This document shows, piece by piece, positions 9,182-19,057 of a DNA stretch of 21,434 nt. The notes beneath the pieces are model-generated. The model was not told where the DNA came from. It worked only from the letters and a program-made list of their open reading frames with translations, and ran no database searches. Made by a program: the position numbers and the translations under genes. Numbering within the stretch: position 1 is the stretch's first letter; every line of letters starts with the position of its first letter. The stretch spans positions 124,792 to 146,225 of the forward strand of contig NWUY0300013641.1 of assembly GCA_004151065.3 (NCBI GenBank), written 5' to 3'. The DNA comes from Larix sibirica (Eukaryota > Streptophyta > Pinopsida > Pinales > Pinaceae).

Positions 9182-9183
9182 TG

Positions 9184-9195
9184 CTCTCCCCCTTT
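9184..9195 (-). promoter_or_regulatory. Polypurine tract
   Basis: The minus strand reads AAAGGGGGAGAG, then CA, then the LTR start TGTTAATG. This is the plus-strand DNA priming site of a retroelement. It overlaps the last codons of the polyprotein, as is common in compact Ty3/gypsy elements. Confidence 0.7.
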
Positions 9196-9780
9196 AAAAG
9201 CAACATTGTCCTCAAGGTTGAAGGTGCAAAAATTGCTGCATAATCCCTATTGGTTCCCATGTGGCATATTTTGGTTCCATATCTTTCCACAAGACAAAGA
9301 TTTCTTTGATTGTACGTTTGCACAATTGACATTTTCAGGAATCCAATAATTCTTTTGGTTGGAGCCAAATGGACCCTTCCTTATCCAATTTTGGTAATTT
9401 GGTATGGACTAAGTTACAATTAGAACCTGCCACATTTTTTAGGCAAGATACATGCAATACTAGGTGGATATTGGAGGGATATGCCAAATCGAGTTCGTTT
9501 TCCACCTTTCCAATGCATTGGATGATTGTGTAGGGTCCATAGAACTTTAGAGCAAGCTTCTAGTGGAACTGATTTTTTAGGGATGTTTGTTTATAAGGTT
9601 GGATTCAAATAAAAACTTGATCCCCTAGTTCAAATGAATGCTTATATCGATGTTGATTGACCTATTATTTCATCCAATTTTGAGCCATGACCAAATTGTC
9701 CTTAACGGTTCGGTGAATAACTGCTATGGTGCAAAGTATGTTGTCCAAATCCTAAACCTTGGAGGTGCCTGATAAATAAG
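9190..9780 (-). pseudogene. Integrase C-terminal domain and chromodomain relic
   Basis: Minus-strand translation gives KHSFELGDQVFIWIQPYKQT, then LALKFYGPYTIIQCIGKV and IHLVLHVSCLK, the GPY/F module that ends Ty3/gypsy integrases. After a short linker, KRTIKEIFVLWKDMEPKYAT with WEP matches a chromodomain, the module chromoviruses use to steer integration to modified histones. Reading needs at least one frame change and crosses several stops. The segment ends at the polypurine tract. Confidence 0.8.
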
Positions 9781-10440
9781 TAATCATTAACAGAGGATTT
9801 TGGCCATACACTACCTTATATGGTGTCATATTAGTGGAGTTGTGAAAAATTATATTATACCACCACTCTGCTAAAGGAAGCCATTGTGGTCAATGGTGTG
9901 GACTATCCAACACAAAGAATCACAAATGTGCTTCCAATCTCTTATTGGCTACTTCAGTTTGACCATATGTTTGGGTATGATATGGTGTGCTGAGCTTCAA
10001 CTAGGTACCCTAAACTTTAAACAACTCTTGCCAAAAATTGCTAGTGAAGGTAGGGTCCCAATCAGATACAATAGAATTCAACATGCCATGTAGCTTAAAA
10101 ATATGATCCATGAATACGTGTGCCACGACTGATGGGGTAAAAGAGTGTGTTAAGGCATAAAAGTAGGCATATTTGGTCAAGTGATCTACTATCACTAGAA
10201 TGGCGGATTTATTGCCCAATTTAGGAAGCCCCACTATGAATTCCATAGAGATGTTAGTCCAGATATTGTGGGGAATTGGAAGTGGTTGCAATGCACCGGG
10301 TGACTTCATTATTTCCCCATTATACCATATACAAGTGTTGTAGGTGGTCACAAAGTTGTGGATGTCATTTTTCATGCCTTCCCAAAAGAAAGAACGCTTC
10401 ATTCTCGTATAGGTTTTCTGGTTTATTGTGGGTGATGAAT
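9781..10440 (-). pseudogene. Integrase catalytic core relic
   Basis: The longest open part is 10402-10010. It covers the end of the zinc-binding region (one cysteine kept, the preceding CxxC partner lost), then SPGALQPLPIP, IWTNISMEFIVGLPK, and SIVSDWDPTFTSNFWQELF. In the catalytic D,D,E triad the first aspartate is changed to glutamate (MEF for MDF), the second is kept (SDWD), and the glutamate is kept in YGQTEVANK near 9953. In-frame stops lie just after KV at 10010 and at about 9930, followed by LAEWWYN and MTPYKVVYGQ. The enzyme would normally cut and join retrotransposon cDNA into the host genome; this copy cannot. Confidence 0.88.
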
Positions 10441-10756
10441 GTAGCTCCTCTAAGATTCATTGTTTTAAGGTCAAGTCTTGCAAGGTGAGAAATATTTGCT
10501 CTTTGTACCTCAAGTTATATTGGTGCCATGTATACCCTGGTAGATGGTTCATGTCTTCATGAATTCATTTTATGAGTTGCGTTTCATTGTCCAACTATTC
10601 CTGATGGGATTCATCAAGACACCCTAGAACTAGTAAGGATAATGCAAAGATGGACCCTCCTCCTCAAATTATAGAGACAAAGAATCCACCACCACATTGT
10701 TGCGACCCTTATTAAAGATGATCTCATAGTAGTACCCCAACATCTTAGTGACCCAT

Positions 10757-11190
10757 TTATGCTTCTTGAGGGAGGTAAATGAGTGTTCTAGAAAAATAGT
10801 TGAGGCTACGATAGTCTGTCTTGATTTGAAAACGTTTCCTGATTAAATATGGGCACCATGTTTCAACTGCATGAAATATGGCCATCATTTGTTTTTCATA
10901 GGTGGAATTTCCCAAGTTCCTTTCACAAAGATACTTAAAAGTGAAGGCTAATGGGCATCCACATTTCTGCAATACAGATCCCAGACCACGGCCAGAGGCA
11001 TCACACTCTAAGATCAAAGTCCTAGTGAAATCAAGCATGGATAAAACAAGCGTGGTGCATATATCATTATTTAGGGTGGAGAAGTCCTACTCCGCTACAT
11101 CATTCCAATATAAGGCAATATTTTTGACCAATGATGTGAGAGGAGCTACAATCTTACCATATTTTTTTACAAACTTGCACTAATATCTAA
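10757..11190 (-). pseudogene. RNase H domain relic of the minus-strand element
   Basis: The open stretch at 11038-10757 begins after the RT connection region and reads RTLILECDASGRGLGSVLQK, then NSTYEKQMMAIFHAVETW and FQIKTDYRSLNYF. The acidic residues of the active site (D in CDASG, E in YEKQ, D in TDYRSL) are all still present, although the copy as a whole is broken. The normal job is removal of the RNA strand during reverse transcription. Confidence 0.88.
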
Positions 11191-11225
11191 TAAGTCTTTA
11201 GGCCTTTGAGATTTTTTGGGTAGGG

Positions 11226-11870
11226 CCAGTTCTACATAGCTTCCACTTTCTTGGGGTACACATGTACACCATCTTGACTCAAAATATGGACCAAATGTTC
11301 AACCTCATCCACCCCAAAATCACATTTTGAGTGTTTCACAAATAAATGGTGACCCCATAATAATTGCAGGGTACGAGCAACATGCTCAAGGTGGATTTCC
11401 CAACTGGGGTTGTAGACCAAGATATCATAAAAAAACTAGGATAAAATGGTGTAGGAATGGATGGAAGATATTATTCATGAGGATATCAAAAGTGAATGGG
11501 GAATTGCATAGGCCAAAGGAATTACTAATAATTCATAATGACCCTCATGAGTGCAGAAAGAAGTCTTGGATATGTCTACCTCTTTCATGCAGATTTGATG
11601 GTACGCTAACTAAAGGCTGATTTTAGTGAAGAATTTGGTTCCATGCAACTCATCTAAGAGATAACCAATGATAGGAATGGGAAATTTATCTTTGATGGTT
11701 AACTTATTGAGAGCCCTGAAATTAGGATAGATGCACCAAGAACCCTTTTTAGTACCATAACCACTGGTGAGGAATAAGGGCTTGTGCTAGAATGAATGAT
11801 ATCGGCCTCCAACAATTCCTAAATGATTTTTTTTATTTCTTTCTTTTAGAAAAAATAATACAAAAGTGCT
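11226..11870 (-). pseudogene. Reverse transcriptase domain relic of the minus-strand element
   Basis: From 11870 downward the translation reads KKEIKKII, a stop, ELLEADIIHSSTSPYSSPVV, then RALNKLTIKDKFPIPII and TKFFTKISL, then a stop where the DLRSGYHQ motif should be (LAYHQI remains). The catalytic YxDD box is degenerate, reading FYDIL near 11413-11430. It then runs into PSWEIHLEHVARTLQLL and FVKHSKCDFGVDEVEHL. There are at least two stops and one frameshift. Similarity ends near 11870, which marks the truncation. Confidence 0.9.
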
Positions 11871-11940
11871 AGAATAGGGAGAGAAACAAATAACATTGTT
11901 TGACACTACATTTAAAAGTATCCCTTTTATGTTATCCATG
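11871..11940. other. Head-to-head junction between two Ty3/gypsy remnants
   Basis: Left of this stretch the RT of the minus element reads away to the left; right of it the protease of a plus-strand element reads away to the right. Neither LTR nor gag sequence is visible on either side. I could not find a target-site duplication or a microhomology that would explain the junction. Confidence 0.55.
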
Positions 11941-11974
11941 CATCAAGGACACAAAGAGAATGGAAAACCATTCT

Positions 11975-12330
11975 CCATGAAGATCCATATCAAGAAGGAG
12001 CTTGAGACCATAATATTTGATATTGGAAGCCAATGAGATCTTATACTAACATTGGTAGTAAAAAAAATAACCTACCTATAATTGCACATCATAAACCCTA
12101 CTCCTTGTGTTGGCTTAAGAAGAACAAGATTATGTGTGAAGTGCAAGACAAAAGGTAAAATTCACCATCATAGATGATTATATTGAGGAAGTATAGTTAG
12201 ATGTTATTCCTTTAGATGTGCATGGTGTTATCTTTGGTAACCCTTATGTGTTAGATCAAGATGCTATCTACCGAAGGTGCTTAAACCAAAACAAACTTGT
12301 GAAGGATGGCCATGAAGATTACTCATCGAC
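11975..12330 (+). pseudogene. Retropepsin-type protease relic
   Basis: DIGSQ at 12019-12033 sits where the catalytic D-S/T-G of a retroviral-type aspartic protease belongs, with isoleucine replacing the serine or threonine. After a frame change, VIPLDVHGVIFGNPYVLDQD near 12200-12265 matches the conserved C-terminal part of plant Ty3/gypsy proteases. There is a stop in DYIEEV*LDV at about 12195. The protease would cut the gag-pol polyprotein in an active element. Confidence 0.7.
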
Positions 12331-12639
12331 AACGTAGGCAAATCTACCACATTTAACACTTGGTTTAGTTACAAAGGTGAAAAAGATTTTCAAATATTTA
12401 GGACAATGTGCAATGCTATTTTTTTTTACCTCATGATGAAAAAGAGTATCAATCTTCAACCAAATGTGCAGTATGCCTTAATATTGATTTCACATATATC
12501 CCTCATGAGAATGATATTTAGAGTTGCAAGGGAAATTGGAAAACATATTCATTCTATATTTGGGGTTATTTGGAGAACCTTGAAGAATATCGTCGAGACA
12601 CACAATAGAGGATACCACTAATTTGCAACAAGTGGTTGT

Positions 12640-13200
12640 TCTATCTAGTGAGGCATTGTGAATAATGAAGAAATCGAGAGGCAAGTTCAATATTTTTCAT
12701 CGTGTAGATTGAATATTACTCGTATTCCAATTAAGGATGGCACGTGGAGAATATTCATGGATTATAATCTCTTCAACAAAATTACTATCAATAATCAATA
12801 TTCATTTCCATGTTTTGATAACTTAATTAATCAAATTCAAGGGGATTCATATTTCATTAATATTGATATGAAGTCAATTTACCACTTGATTCATAGAAAT
12901 CCAAAGGATACATGGGAAACAACCTTTAAACCATGCCAAAGACTATTTGACTGACTAGTGACACCTTTCTTGTTCTTACCAATGATCCTACCACATTCAA
13001 GAGGATGATGAATGAAGTTCTTAGACCTTATATTAAATCTTTTGTAATCATGTACCTAAATGATATATTGATTTTTATTCAAACATGGGAGGATCACATA
13101 CACCACTTAGACCAAATTTTTTTAGCATTACAAATAGAAAAGGTATTTCTAAATTTGAAAAAGTGTAGATTTTGACATACTAAATTTGTTTACCTTGATT
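12640..13200 (+). pseudogene. Reverse transcriptase relic of the plus-strand element
   Basis: An open stretch at 12658-12954 reads NNEEIERQVQ, then IPIKDGTWRIFMDYNLFNKI, GDSYFINIDMKSIYHLIH and DTWETTFK, the fingers and first catalytic aspartate of a Ty3/gypsy RT. After a stop and frame change, FKRMMNEVLRPYIKSF leads to the catalytic box at 13053-13070, YLNDIL, in which one of the paired aspartates is asparagine. WEDHIHHLDQIFLALQ follows. The enzyme is inactive on three counts: stops, frameshift and the lost catalytic residue. Confidence 0.88.
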
Positions 13201-13640
13201 CTACATGAACCAAGATGAGATCAACATTGATATGGAAAATATTTAAACTATTATATCCACCATAAAAGAACATTAATAATTTGTTAAGCTTCATGGGAAT
13301 GGGAAATCACCTGAGGATCTTCTGTACACCATTTTCTATATAATGCTCCCACTGAATTCATTGAATTGTTTCCAAGTTAGATTAATTTAGGGCATTTTGC
13401 AATAAGAAGTGTTTGAAGAGACCAAGAAGAAAGTTGTGAATTCTCCAATACTCACCGTATCTAATATTCAACAAGACTTCAATATCAAGGTGGATGCCTT
13501 TGGAAATTCCAGGGCATAATTTTGATGCAATTTCGATGAACTATTTCATACCACTTAAAGTGTTTTCAAGAAAATCAATTAAAAATATTTAGTATATTAC
13601 CAAGAGATATTAGCACATTATAATATTTTGGATTGAACAA
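13201..13640 (+). pseudogene. RNase H region relic of the plus-strand element
   Basis: The connection segment is recognisable as SFMGMGNHLRIF near 13290, matching the SFLGLANFYRRF-type motif. It is followed by EVFEETKKKVVNSPILT and FNIKVDAFGN (D at 13493-13495), the place of the TDASGY active-site aspartate. The rest has lost its frame. Confidence 0.65.
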
Positions 13641-13712
13641 AATAATCACCAATTCACAGACATATTTATACTAGAAAAATATAACACAAATGATGGAAAA
13701 GTTCAAAAGAAT

Positions 13713-14262
13713 TTGCTCTCTTTATTGTATATACAAGCTAGCAAATCAAAATTTGGGCAACTATATTCCATTTTCACGCTTGAGAAAACTATGGAGTCAT
13801 TTCCAATGGATTTTCGTGGAGTATTAATTACCACTATGAGGGGAAATGGCTATCTTATGGTATTTATGGATAATGCAAACTGGAATTCCATGATGATACC
13901 ATGCAAAAATGACATTTTTAGTGCATCAAGCAAACAATTGTTCTTTGAAATGGCATGGGTGCATTTTGTCTAACTATCACCAATCATTTATGGCCATTAC
14001 AACTTAGCTAGTTTTTGAAATCATTGTGGGGTTTGGTGGATACTACGTTGAACATTGAGAGTATTTTCTTCCACCCTTAAAAGGATGGTTAAAGGTAGTA
14101 AACTATAACATACTTCAAATGTTGTGCATATTCAATCGTAAGCATTGAAATCCTTGGGATTCCAACATCCCGTATATGCAACATGGTTATAACAACACAT
14201 TCCAAAGTGCACATGGCACTTCACCTTTAGAAGAATGTCTTGGATTACTGCCAAGGGACCCA
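13713..14262 (+). pseudogene. Integrase relic of the plus-strand element
   Basis: The open stretch at 13713-13973 reads LEKTMESFPMDFRGVLITTM, then GYLMVFMDNANWNSMMIPCK and LFFEMAWVHFV. This matches the first half of a Ty3/gypsy integrase core, with the first catalytic aspartate (MDF) kept. After several breaks, ESIFFHP and then MQHGYNNTFQSAHGTSPLEE with CLGLLPRDP (about 14170-14262) restore the match to the end of the core. The second aspartate motif is not recognisable. Confidence 0.78.
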
Positions 14263-15386
14263 TGAGCTATTACAGGTAGCTTGATACCCAAGGAAATGAT
14301 AAGGAAGGAAGTTATTGCACATGATAAATCTTTATAGTTCATATAGTACACATCCAAAAATGGGTGACACAATTTAATTTGAACAATTATATGTTAAACA
14401 CCATGGGATTTGACTACACTCTCAGCCTTAGCATTAGTGTGTCTCGTCAATGTTTGGTGTGTTTTCTATGCCTCGACACGATATTATCACAAAAATGCGT
14501 GTCGGTCTAAATTTTATCCAAGATTATTATAAAATATTCTCTATCATGTTTTGATTATCAATGTTCCAATGTCTTATGGCTTTTTTTTGCTTTTAGTTGA
14601 GTAAAATTTCAAAATTTACATATTAGTAAGTATTTGAAGACTATTATTGAATTTAATATTAACCCAATTGCCATTTTTCTTTCTTGAGTTGAGTTGTGTT
14701 GCTAAAACCTAAGTTGATTGTATCTAGTATCTACAAATATGGGATAATGTAAATTTTGATTACATCTACTTCTTATGAGTACTATTGGTTTTTAGATAAT
14801 GTGGTTCTTCTATTAAAATTTTTTATGGTCTCCTTAACTCTGTCTACAAATGGAGGAGAGTGTAAAAATTGATTTTGTATACTTCTTGTCAATACCAAAT
14901 TCCTATGTTTAGAATATGCAACCCTTTTTCTAATATCTAGTTTTTGTTAGTGCTTGGGTTATAGCATTTATATAATGTAACCTTTATTTTTCATGTGTAA
15001 TTTTGATAACATACTTGGGTTCTAGTGACAAAGGCATAAACATTTCCTTTGACTTAGTTAATCCTTTGTTAATTGGAACTTAAAACATGTTACATAACAT
15101 GGTAGTACACTGAAGCAAAATTTTAGATAATATAGTTTTATGGTTGATGTTACAAGCACAATGTTTAACGAATCACTACCTTGTTTGGTTATTAGGGTCA
15201 ATTTTACATTGGTAAGTTGCAAGTTAGAAATAAACTTGATTTTGTAGATCTTTATCAAAATGATTGGTGTTTAAAGTATGTATCTATTAAAATTGGCTAT
15301 GGTGATCCAAACTCGAGCTATAACTAAATGGGTGAGACAAATAGGTGATCCACAAAAATAAGTTAACTCAAACATGGAGATAGTAT
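14263..15386. other. AT-rich stretch, no genes seen
   Basis: This could contain the 3' untranslated region or LTR of the plus-strand element, but I found no polypurine tract followed by TG, and no repeated segment that would mark an LTR. Small ORFs here are AT-driven and unrecognisable. Confidence 0.45.
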
Positions 15387-15600
15387 AATGAGAAGGTGAT
15401 CTTGGGCCAAATAGGAAGAGAATGAAATGAGAAGATGATGTTGAGCCGAATAGGGAGAGACCAAAATGAGAATTTTATGCTACACTAAAAAAGAAGAGAC
15501 TAAAATGAGAAAGTGGTACTAAGTTGTATAAGAAGACTGAATCCATTAAGTGAAGAGACAAATAGGGAGACACTACAATGAAATTGTAAGAGACCAAGAT
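15387..15600. repeat. Degenerate minisatellite, 39-bp period
   Basis: AATGAGAA starts at 15387 (as AATGAGAAGG), 15426, 15465 and 15504, each exactly 39 bp after the last. A further, less regular unit has AATGAAATTG at 15577. Units share the layout AATGAGAA...TTG.GCC.AATAGG.AGAGAC. The array is purine-rich on the plus strand. Such arrays are known between pol and the 3' LTR in several Ty3/gypsy lineages, but a link with the element 1.1 kb upstream is only inferred. Confidence 0.8.
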
Positions 15601-17159
15601 ATTGACCATAAGTGCGAGGAGAGATAGAGAATGCCAAAAAAGTGTGACATCACTATAATAACCCTTATATATAGACTATCGAGTGAAATACTCTTTTGGT
15701 CAAAAACATGATTTAGCCAAAAACTATTTTCAACTGAATATTAATGACATGTTTTTAGTTTCCACACAAAATCGTGACAACCTATGCCACAAATTCATTA
15801 TCACATTTCATGGATTCACCTTGGAATGTGAACCCTTATTTTTTTTAACACAATCACACAGAAATAACACATCCAATTGCCTCACCAAGATTCTTTAATG
15901 ATCCCTTCGATGAGGCTTGAACTTAATTTCCTAAAAAAGAATGCGAATAACAACAATATGACTCAATTCAAAAACTACACTTTGCTTCTTCTTTTTTTGC
16001 AACATATTCACCCTATAATATTTTTGAAATTCACTTTCCTCAGTAGTTATGATAATTATAGTTAAACTATTTTCAAGTGATTTAGAGGTCTCAATTCACA
16101 TTGGAGAATATAAGAATTTCATTATTGATAGAATGAACATATTACCAAAATCAAATTATTGTTAATATTATAAACTTAATCATATCACGATTGATGAGAT
16201 ATTGTTAGTCCCTTCCAAAGCAAAACTATGGTATTTGTTATAATTCAAATCTCATGGGAAAGCATCTGATGCCTATAAAGTTGTGGAAGAAGCAATTTCT
16301 ATATATCATGTTGCCACCAAGATTGTTTTCCTTACATCTTAGGAATCTAAATCTAGGGAAGAACAAAGTGCCATATCTATGTACGATGCCTTCTAGGTTA
16401 CCTAGTTCATAAAAAACAAGTCAATGCAAAATTCCTCCTCTTCTCTTGTCCAATTAGTGCAAACTTTAGAAAATACATTACACCTCATAATCTCTAATTG
16501 AATAATTTAAGTAAGAATGTTAAGCAATAATATAGATAGGTTATGAGGTCACCTACATGAAAGAGTTAGACCAACCTAGAATATAGATGGGGTACTTGGA
16601 GCATGGAAGGATGGAGAATCAAATCAAGGAGTTTGGAGCCTATCCCCGACAAGTTTGTCTCTAAAACCTTTCCTCCATGCTTTGCATCAACATGTGTTTC
16701 CCAATAAGAAAACACATGTCACCTATAATCAAAGTGTTTTCCTCCTCATGCCAAATTTATTAGCAATTTATGAGGATATTACAATATTTATTGAGTTACA
16801 TAAATAAATATTTATTTGAAGTTATAAAGTTATTATAATATTTAAATTAATAAAATACATGGTATTAATTTGTTTAAAATGGTTGGCATGATTTTCATGA
16901 TTATTTGAATATTTGAAAGCCTATGTGCATATATCCAACATATTCCATTTTTAAAGACTCTCAATAATATTCATTTTTTCTTAGTGAAACATTTCTAATG
17001 TCAAAATGCTTTTTATGTTAAAATATATTCATATTATAGCAGGTTAAGAAATATTTTGAAATAAATTGAGACCATCATGAATATGCTCATACTCAGAGAA
17101 GTAAGACTCTCAATAGCTCAATAATTGAAAAATAAATAATGTTTTAATAATAACAAAAT
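15601..17159. other. AT-rich stretch, no recognised genes
   Basis: ORFs of 71 and 62 codons at 15683-16065 show no domain. A translatable patch near 16215-16330 (reading SHGKASDAYKVVEEAIS) has protein-like composition but ends in stops and matches nothing I know; it may be a further retroelement relic. A hairpin at 16690-16719 is listed separately. Confidence 0.4.
16690..16719. repeat. Perfect 10-bp inverted repeat with 10-bp loop
   Basis: ACATGTGTTT at 16690-16699 pairs perfectly with AAACACATGT at 16710-16719. No T-run or gene end is nearby, so a role as terminator is not supported. It could be a chance palindrome. Confidence 0.6.
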
Positions 17160-18573
17160 TCTAATACACTAATTTTTATAAAATTGTTGAGCCACCTTGT
17201 TGTTAGCCTCATCATTATGGCATGCATCCATATCGATAGGCCCATGAAACCATTGTTTATGGTCATTAGTTGGATTTACCCAGGAAAAACCTCCCTTCGC
17301 TTGAGGAACTTCCTATAGACCTTTACCCAAACAAACTTAATTTCATCAACCTGATAAACCCATAAATTCCAAATTAGTGTTTGAAAAAAACCCCAAAACT
17401 CTTAGAATGGCCATTTAAGGTGCATAAAATTTCCATATATGACCCAAACAATACTGAACAATTAGTTGTCCTGACCATGTACTTGGTTTGTATGCTATAA
17501 ATTTTGTTTTAGAAGTAATTATGTATACTTTGGGTCTTGATTGATTCCCTAAAGAATGATTTTTCCATCCATTCAAGTTTTCTCTATGGTCATCCTCTAC
17601 CAAGTTTTACCCTTACTTTTATGTGGTTTGTAAGCTCCTACCCCCACCTGCCTTCCATCATCATTTGATTCCACTACCAAAATTTAATCAGATGGCTTCA
17701 CATATCTCTGGAACTGAACTCTATGTATAATAAAATGTAGTTCAAGAAGGAAGTGAGTCTAATCATAGACCTAGATTTATTTTATTTGAAGGATCACTTA
17801 GCAAGAATATTTCAACACAAGACTAGCAGTCTATCCTAATGCACGGACATTCTAAATAAAAAATTGGATGCCCTTCTCATAAATACCCATGTTCCCTGAA
17901 CATGCAATGCCCTTATGCAAACATTATTTTTGTGGGTGTGTGGTAGAAAGTAGCATAGAAACCTCTTTGCTTTCCATATTCCCCTAGCTATAAATCATAT
18001 GTCTAATAATTACCCCTACACACTCCAAGAACACCTAGATAATCATGGAAAATTGGTACCAATATTGTGTTTTCATATGTCGATAATACGAGAATACATT
18101 CACTAATTGCTCAGTAAGCTTTGCCTCGAGCTATGTAAAATTCTTGAAGCTCAAGCTCCAAACTAGTTGTTTATTCCTTCAAAATGCTCCATTAAGGTGC
18201 ATAACTAATTAAAGGGGAGGACAAGGCATGAGTAGGGGTATCTTCCTCAATAAGATAAAGGGGGGAGCCAATAGTTGGAGTGGATTCAAGAGTCTTCTTG
18301 TTCCCTTGGAGGAATGATTATTATTTCTTCGATATTCAATGGTTTAGGGGATATCAACTGCATTGTGAGTTTCTTTATGTGCAAGAGAAGCTGGAGGATG
18401 CCTACCCCAAGTGACTTAGTGGGAATTTCAGCTCTATTGATGTATATCTCATGAGTTTGGGTGTAAAAATGGTTATATTGGGACAAGAGTTGTTTATTTT
18501 CAAGCCCAGGAAGAAGACATGGAAACATCCATGCTTCAATAAGGTAGCTTGAAAAGTTAAGTGCATTAATCAT
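17160..18573 (-). pseudogene. Unidentified protein-coding relic, possibly ORF1/gag-like
   Basis: Several minus-strand patches have the composition of decayed coding sequence. 18573-18286 is open for 95 codons (SSYLIEAWMFPCLLPGLENK, then PPREQEDS). A cysteine/histidine patch near 17880-17940 reads REHGYL and could be a ruined zinc knuckle. 17603-17415 is open for 62 codons. 17290-17190 reads FSWVNPTNDHKQWF, then GPIDMDACHND. The order and the possible knuckle would fit an ORF1 or gag protein, but I cannot match any named domain. Treat this as unidentified. Confidence 0.22.
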
Positions 18574-18780
18574 GAAGGTGTTTGAAAATATTTTTTATTT
18601 CCACTAGAAACACTAACCGCTGCATTTTAAATAACATGCTGCAACGGTGCATACACATATTTAACACACCACTTCCATCCATAAATACGTCCCCTTATTT
18701 GGAAATTTGTTTTTTTCAAAAAAACATTATGGTGTGCTCTAGATACAATAACGGACTCAGGTGTGTCTTGTAATTGGGAG

Positions 18781-18915
18781 CACCAGAATAGGGTAAAATT
18801 AAAAAAATTATCGGATGATTTTTTTAAAATATTTTTATACTCGTTAATGGTGCATTTATATCTTTTCAACGCATTGGTGCATGTCATAGGCCTCACCAGA
18901 TTATGGTAAAGTTCA

Positions 18916-18946
<31 letters not shown>

Positions 18947-19020
18947 TTAGCAGTGCATTTGGGTCATCCAAATTCACTAGTCTATCATGAACTTGGGTGC
19001 ATCGGAACAGGGTAAAATAT
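18781..19020. repeat. Degenerate ~110-bp tandem repeat
   Basis: CACCAGAATAGGGTAAAAT at 18781, CACCAGATTATGGTAAAGT at 18894 and CATCGGAACAGGGTAAAAT at 19000 mark three units, 113 and 106 bp apart. A second shared block, TTA..GTGCATTT, occurs at about 18844 and 18947. The units are well diverged, and the middle one contains the AT microsatellite. Confidence 0.7.
18916..18943. repeat. (AT)14 microsatellite
   Basis: An uninterrupted run of 14 AT dinucleotides. Such tracts are prone to length change and polymerase slippage. It lies inside the ~110-bp repeat array. Confidence 0.97.
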
Positions 19021-19057
19021 AAAATATATACCGCACATAAGAATCATTTTTACCAAC

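Larger units (their letters stand above)
8923..11870 (-). mobile_element. Ty3/gypsy chromovirus remnant (Reina-like), 5' truncated
   Basis: This is a decayed LTR retrotransposon on the minus strand. The pol order is that of Ty3/gypsy elements: reverse transcriptase (11870-11226), RNase H (11190-10757), integrase (10440-9780), integrase C-terminal region with chromodomain (9780-9190), then polypurine tract and LTR. Gag, protease and the 5' LTR are absent; the copy breaks off near 11870, where an unrelated element begins in the opposite direction. Several in-frame stops and at least two frameshifts (domains lie in two different frames) mean it cannot make a working polyprotein. Assignment to the Reina-like chromoviruses rests on recognisable RT wording, the C-terminal chromodomain and the short LTR, and needs a tree. 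Confidence 0.9.
11940..14262 (+). mobile_element. Second Ty3/gypsy remnant, plus strand
   Basis: This is a heavily decayed pol region in normal Ty3/gypsy order: protease (about 11975-12330), linker and RT (12640-13200), RNase H (13270-13560) and integrase (13713-14262). It carries many more stops and frameshifts than the minus element, and its RT wording differs clearly (KDGTWRIFMDY, YLNDILIF). I therefore think it is a different lineage and an older insertion. No gag, primer-binding site, polypurine tract or LTR could be recognised. The integrase wording resembles a family common in conifer DNA (inference from memory of family features). Confidence 0.85.

Noticed and set aside
10276-11620. 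Plus-strand ORFs of 70-97 codons across 10276-11620
   Set aside because: They lie opposite the integrase, RNase H and RT of the minus-strand element and are antisense shadows of it.
11940-14262. Plus-strand pol as the other half of the minus-strand element, inverted
   Set aside because: The RT sequences of the two regions differ in wording throughout (for example KKGSWCIYPNFRALNK against KDGTWRIFMDYNLFNK), and both contain RT, so they are separate elements of different lineages.
15387-15600. CRISPR array
   Set aside because: Period and repeats are degenerate, there are no conserved repeats separated by unique spacers, and the context is a plant nuclear genome.
16690-16719. Hairpin as a transcription terminator
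   Set aside because: No gene ends here and no T-run follows. Such terminators are not expected in plant nuclear DNA.
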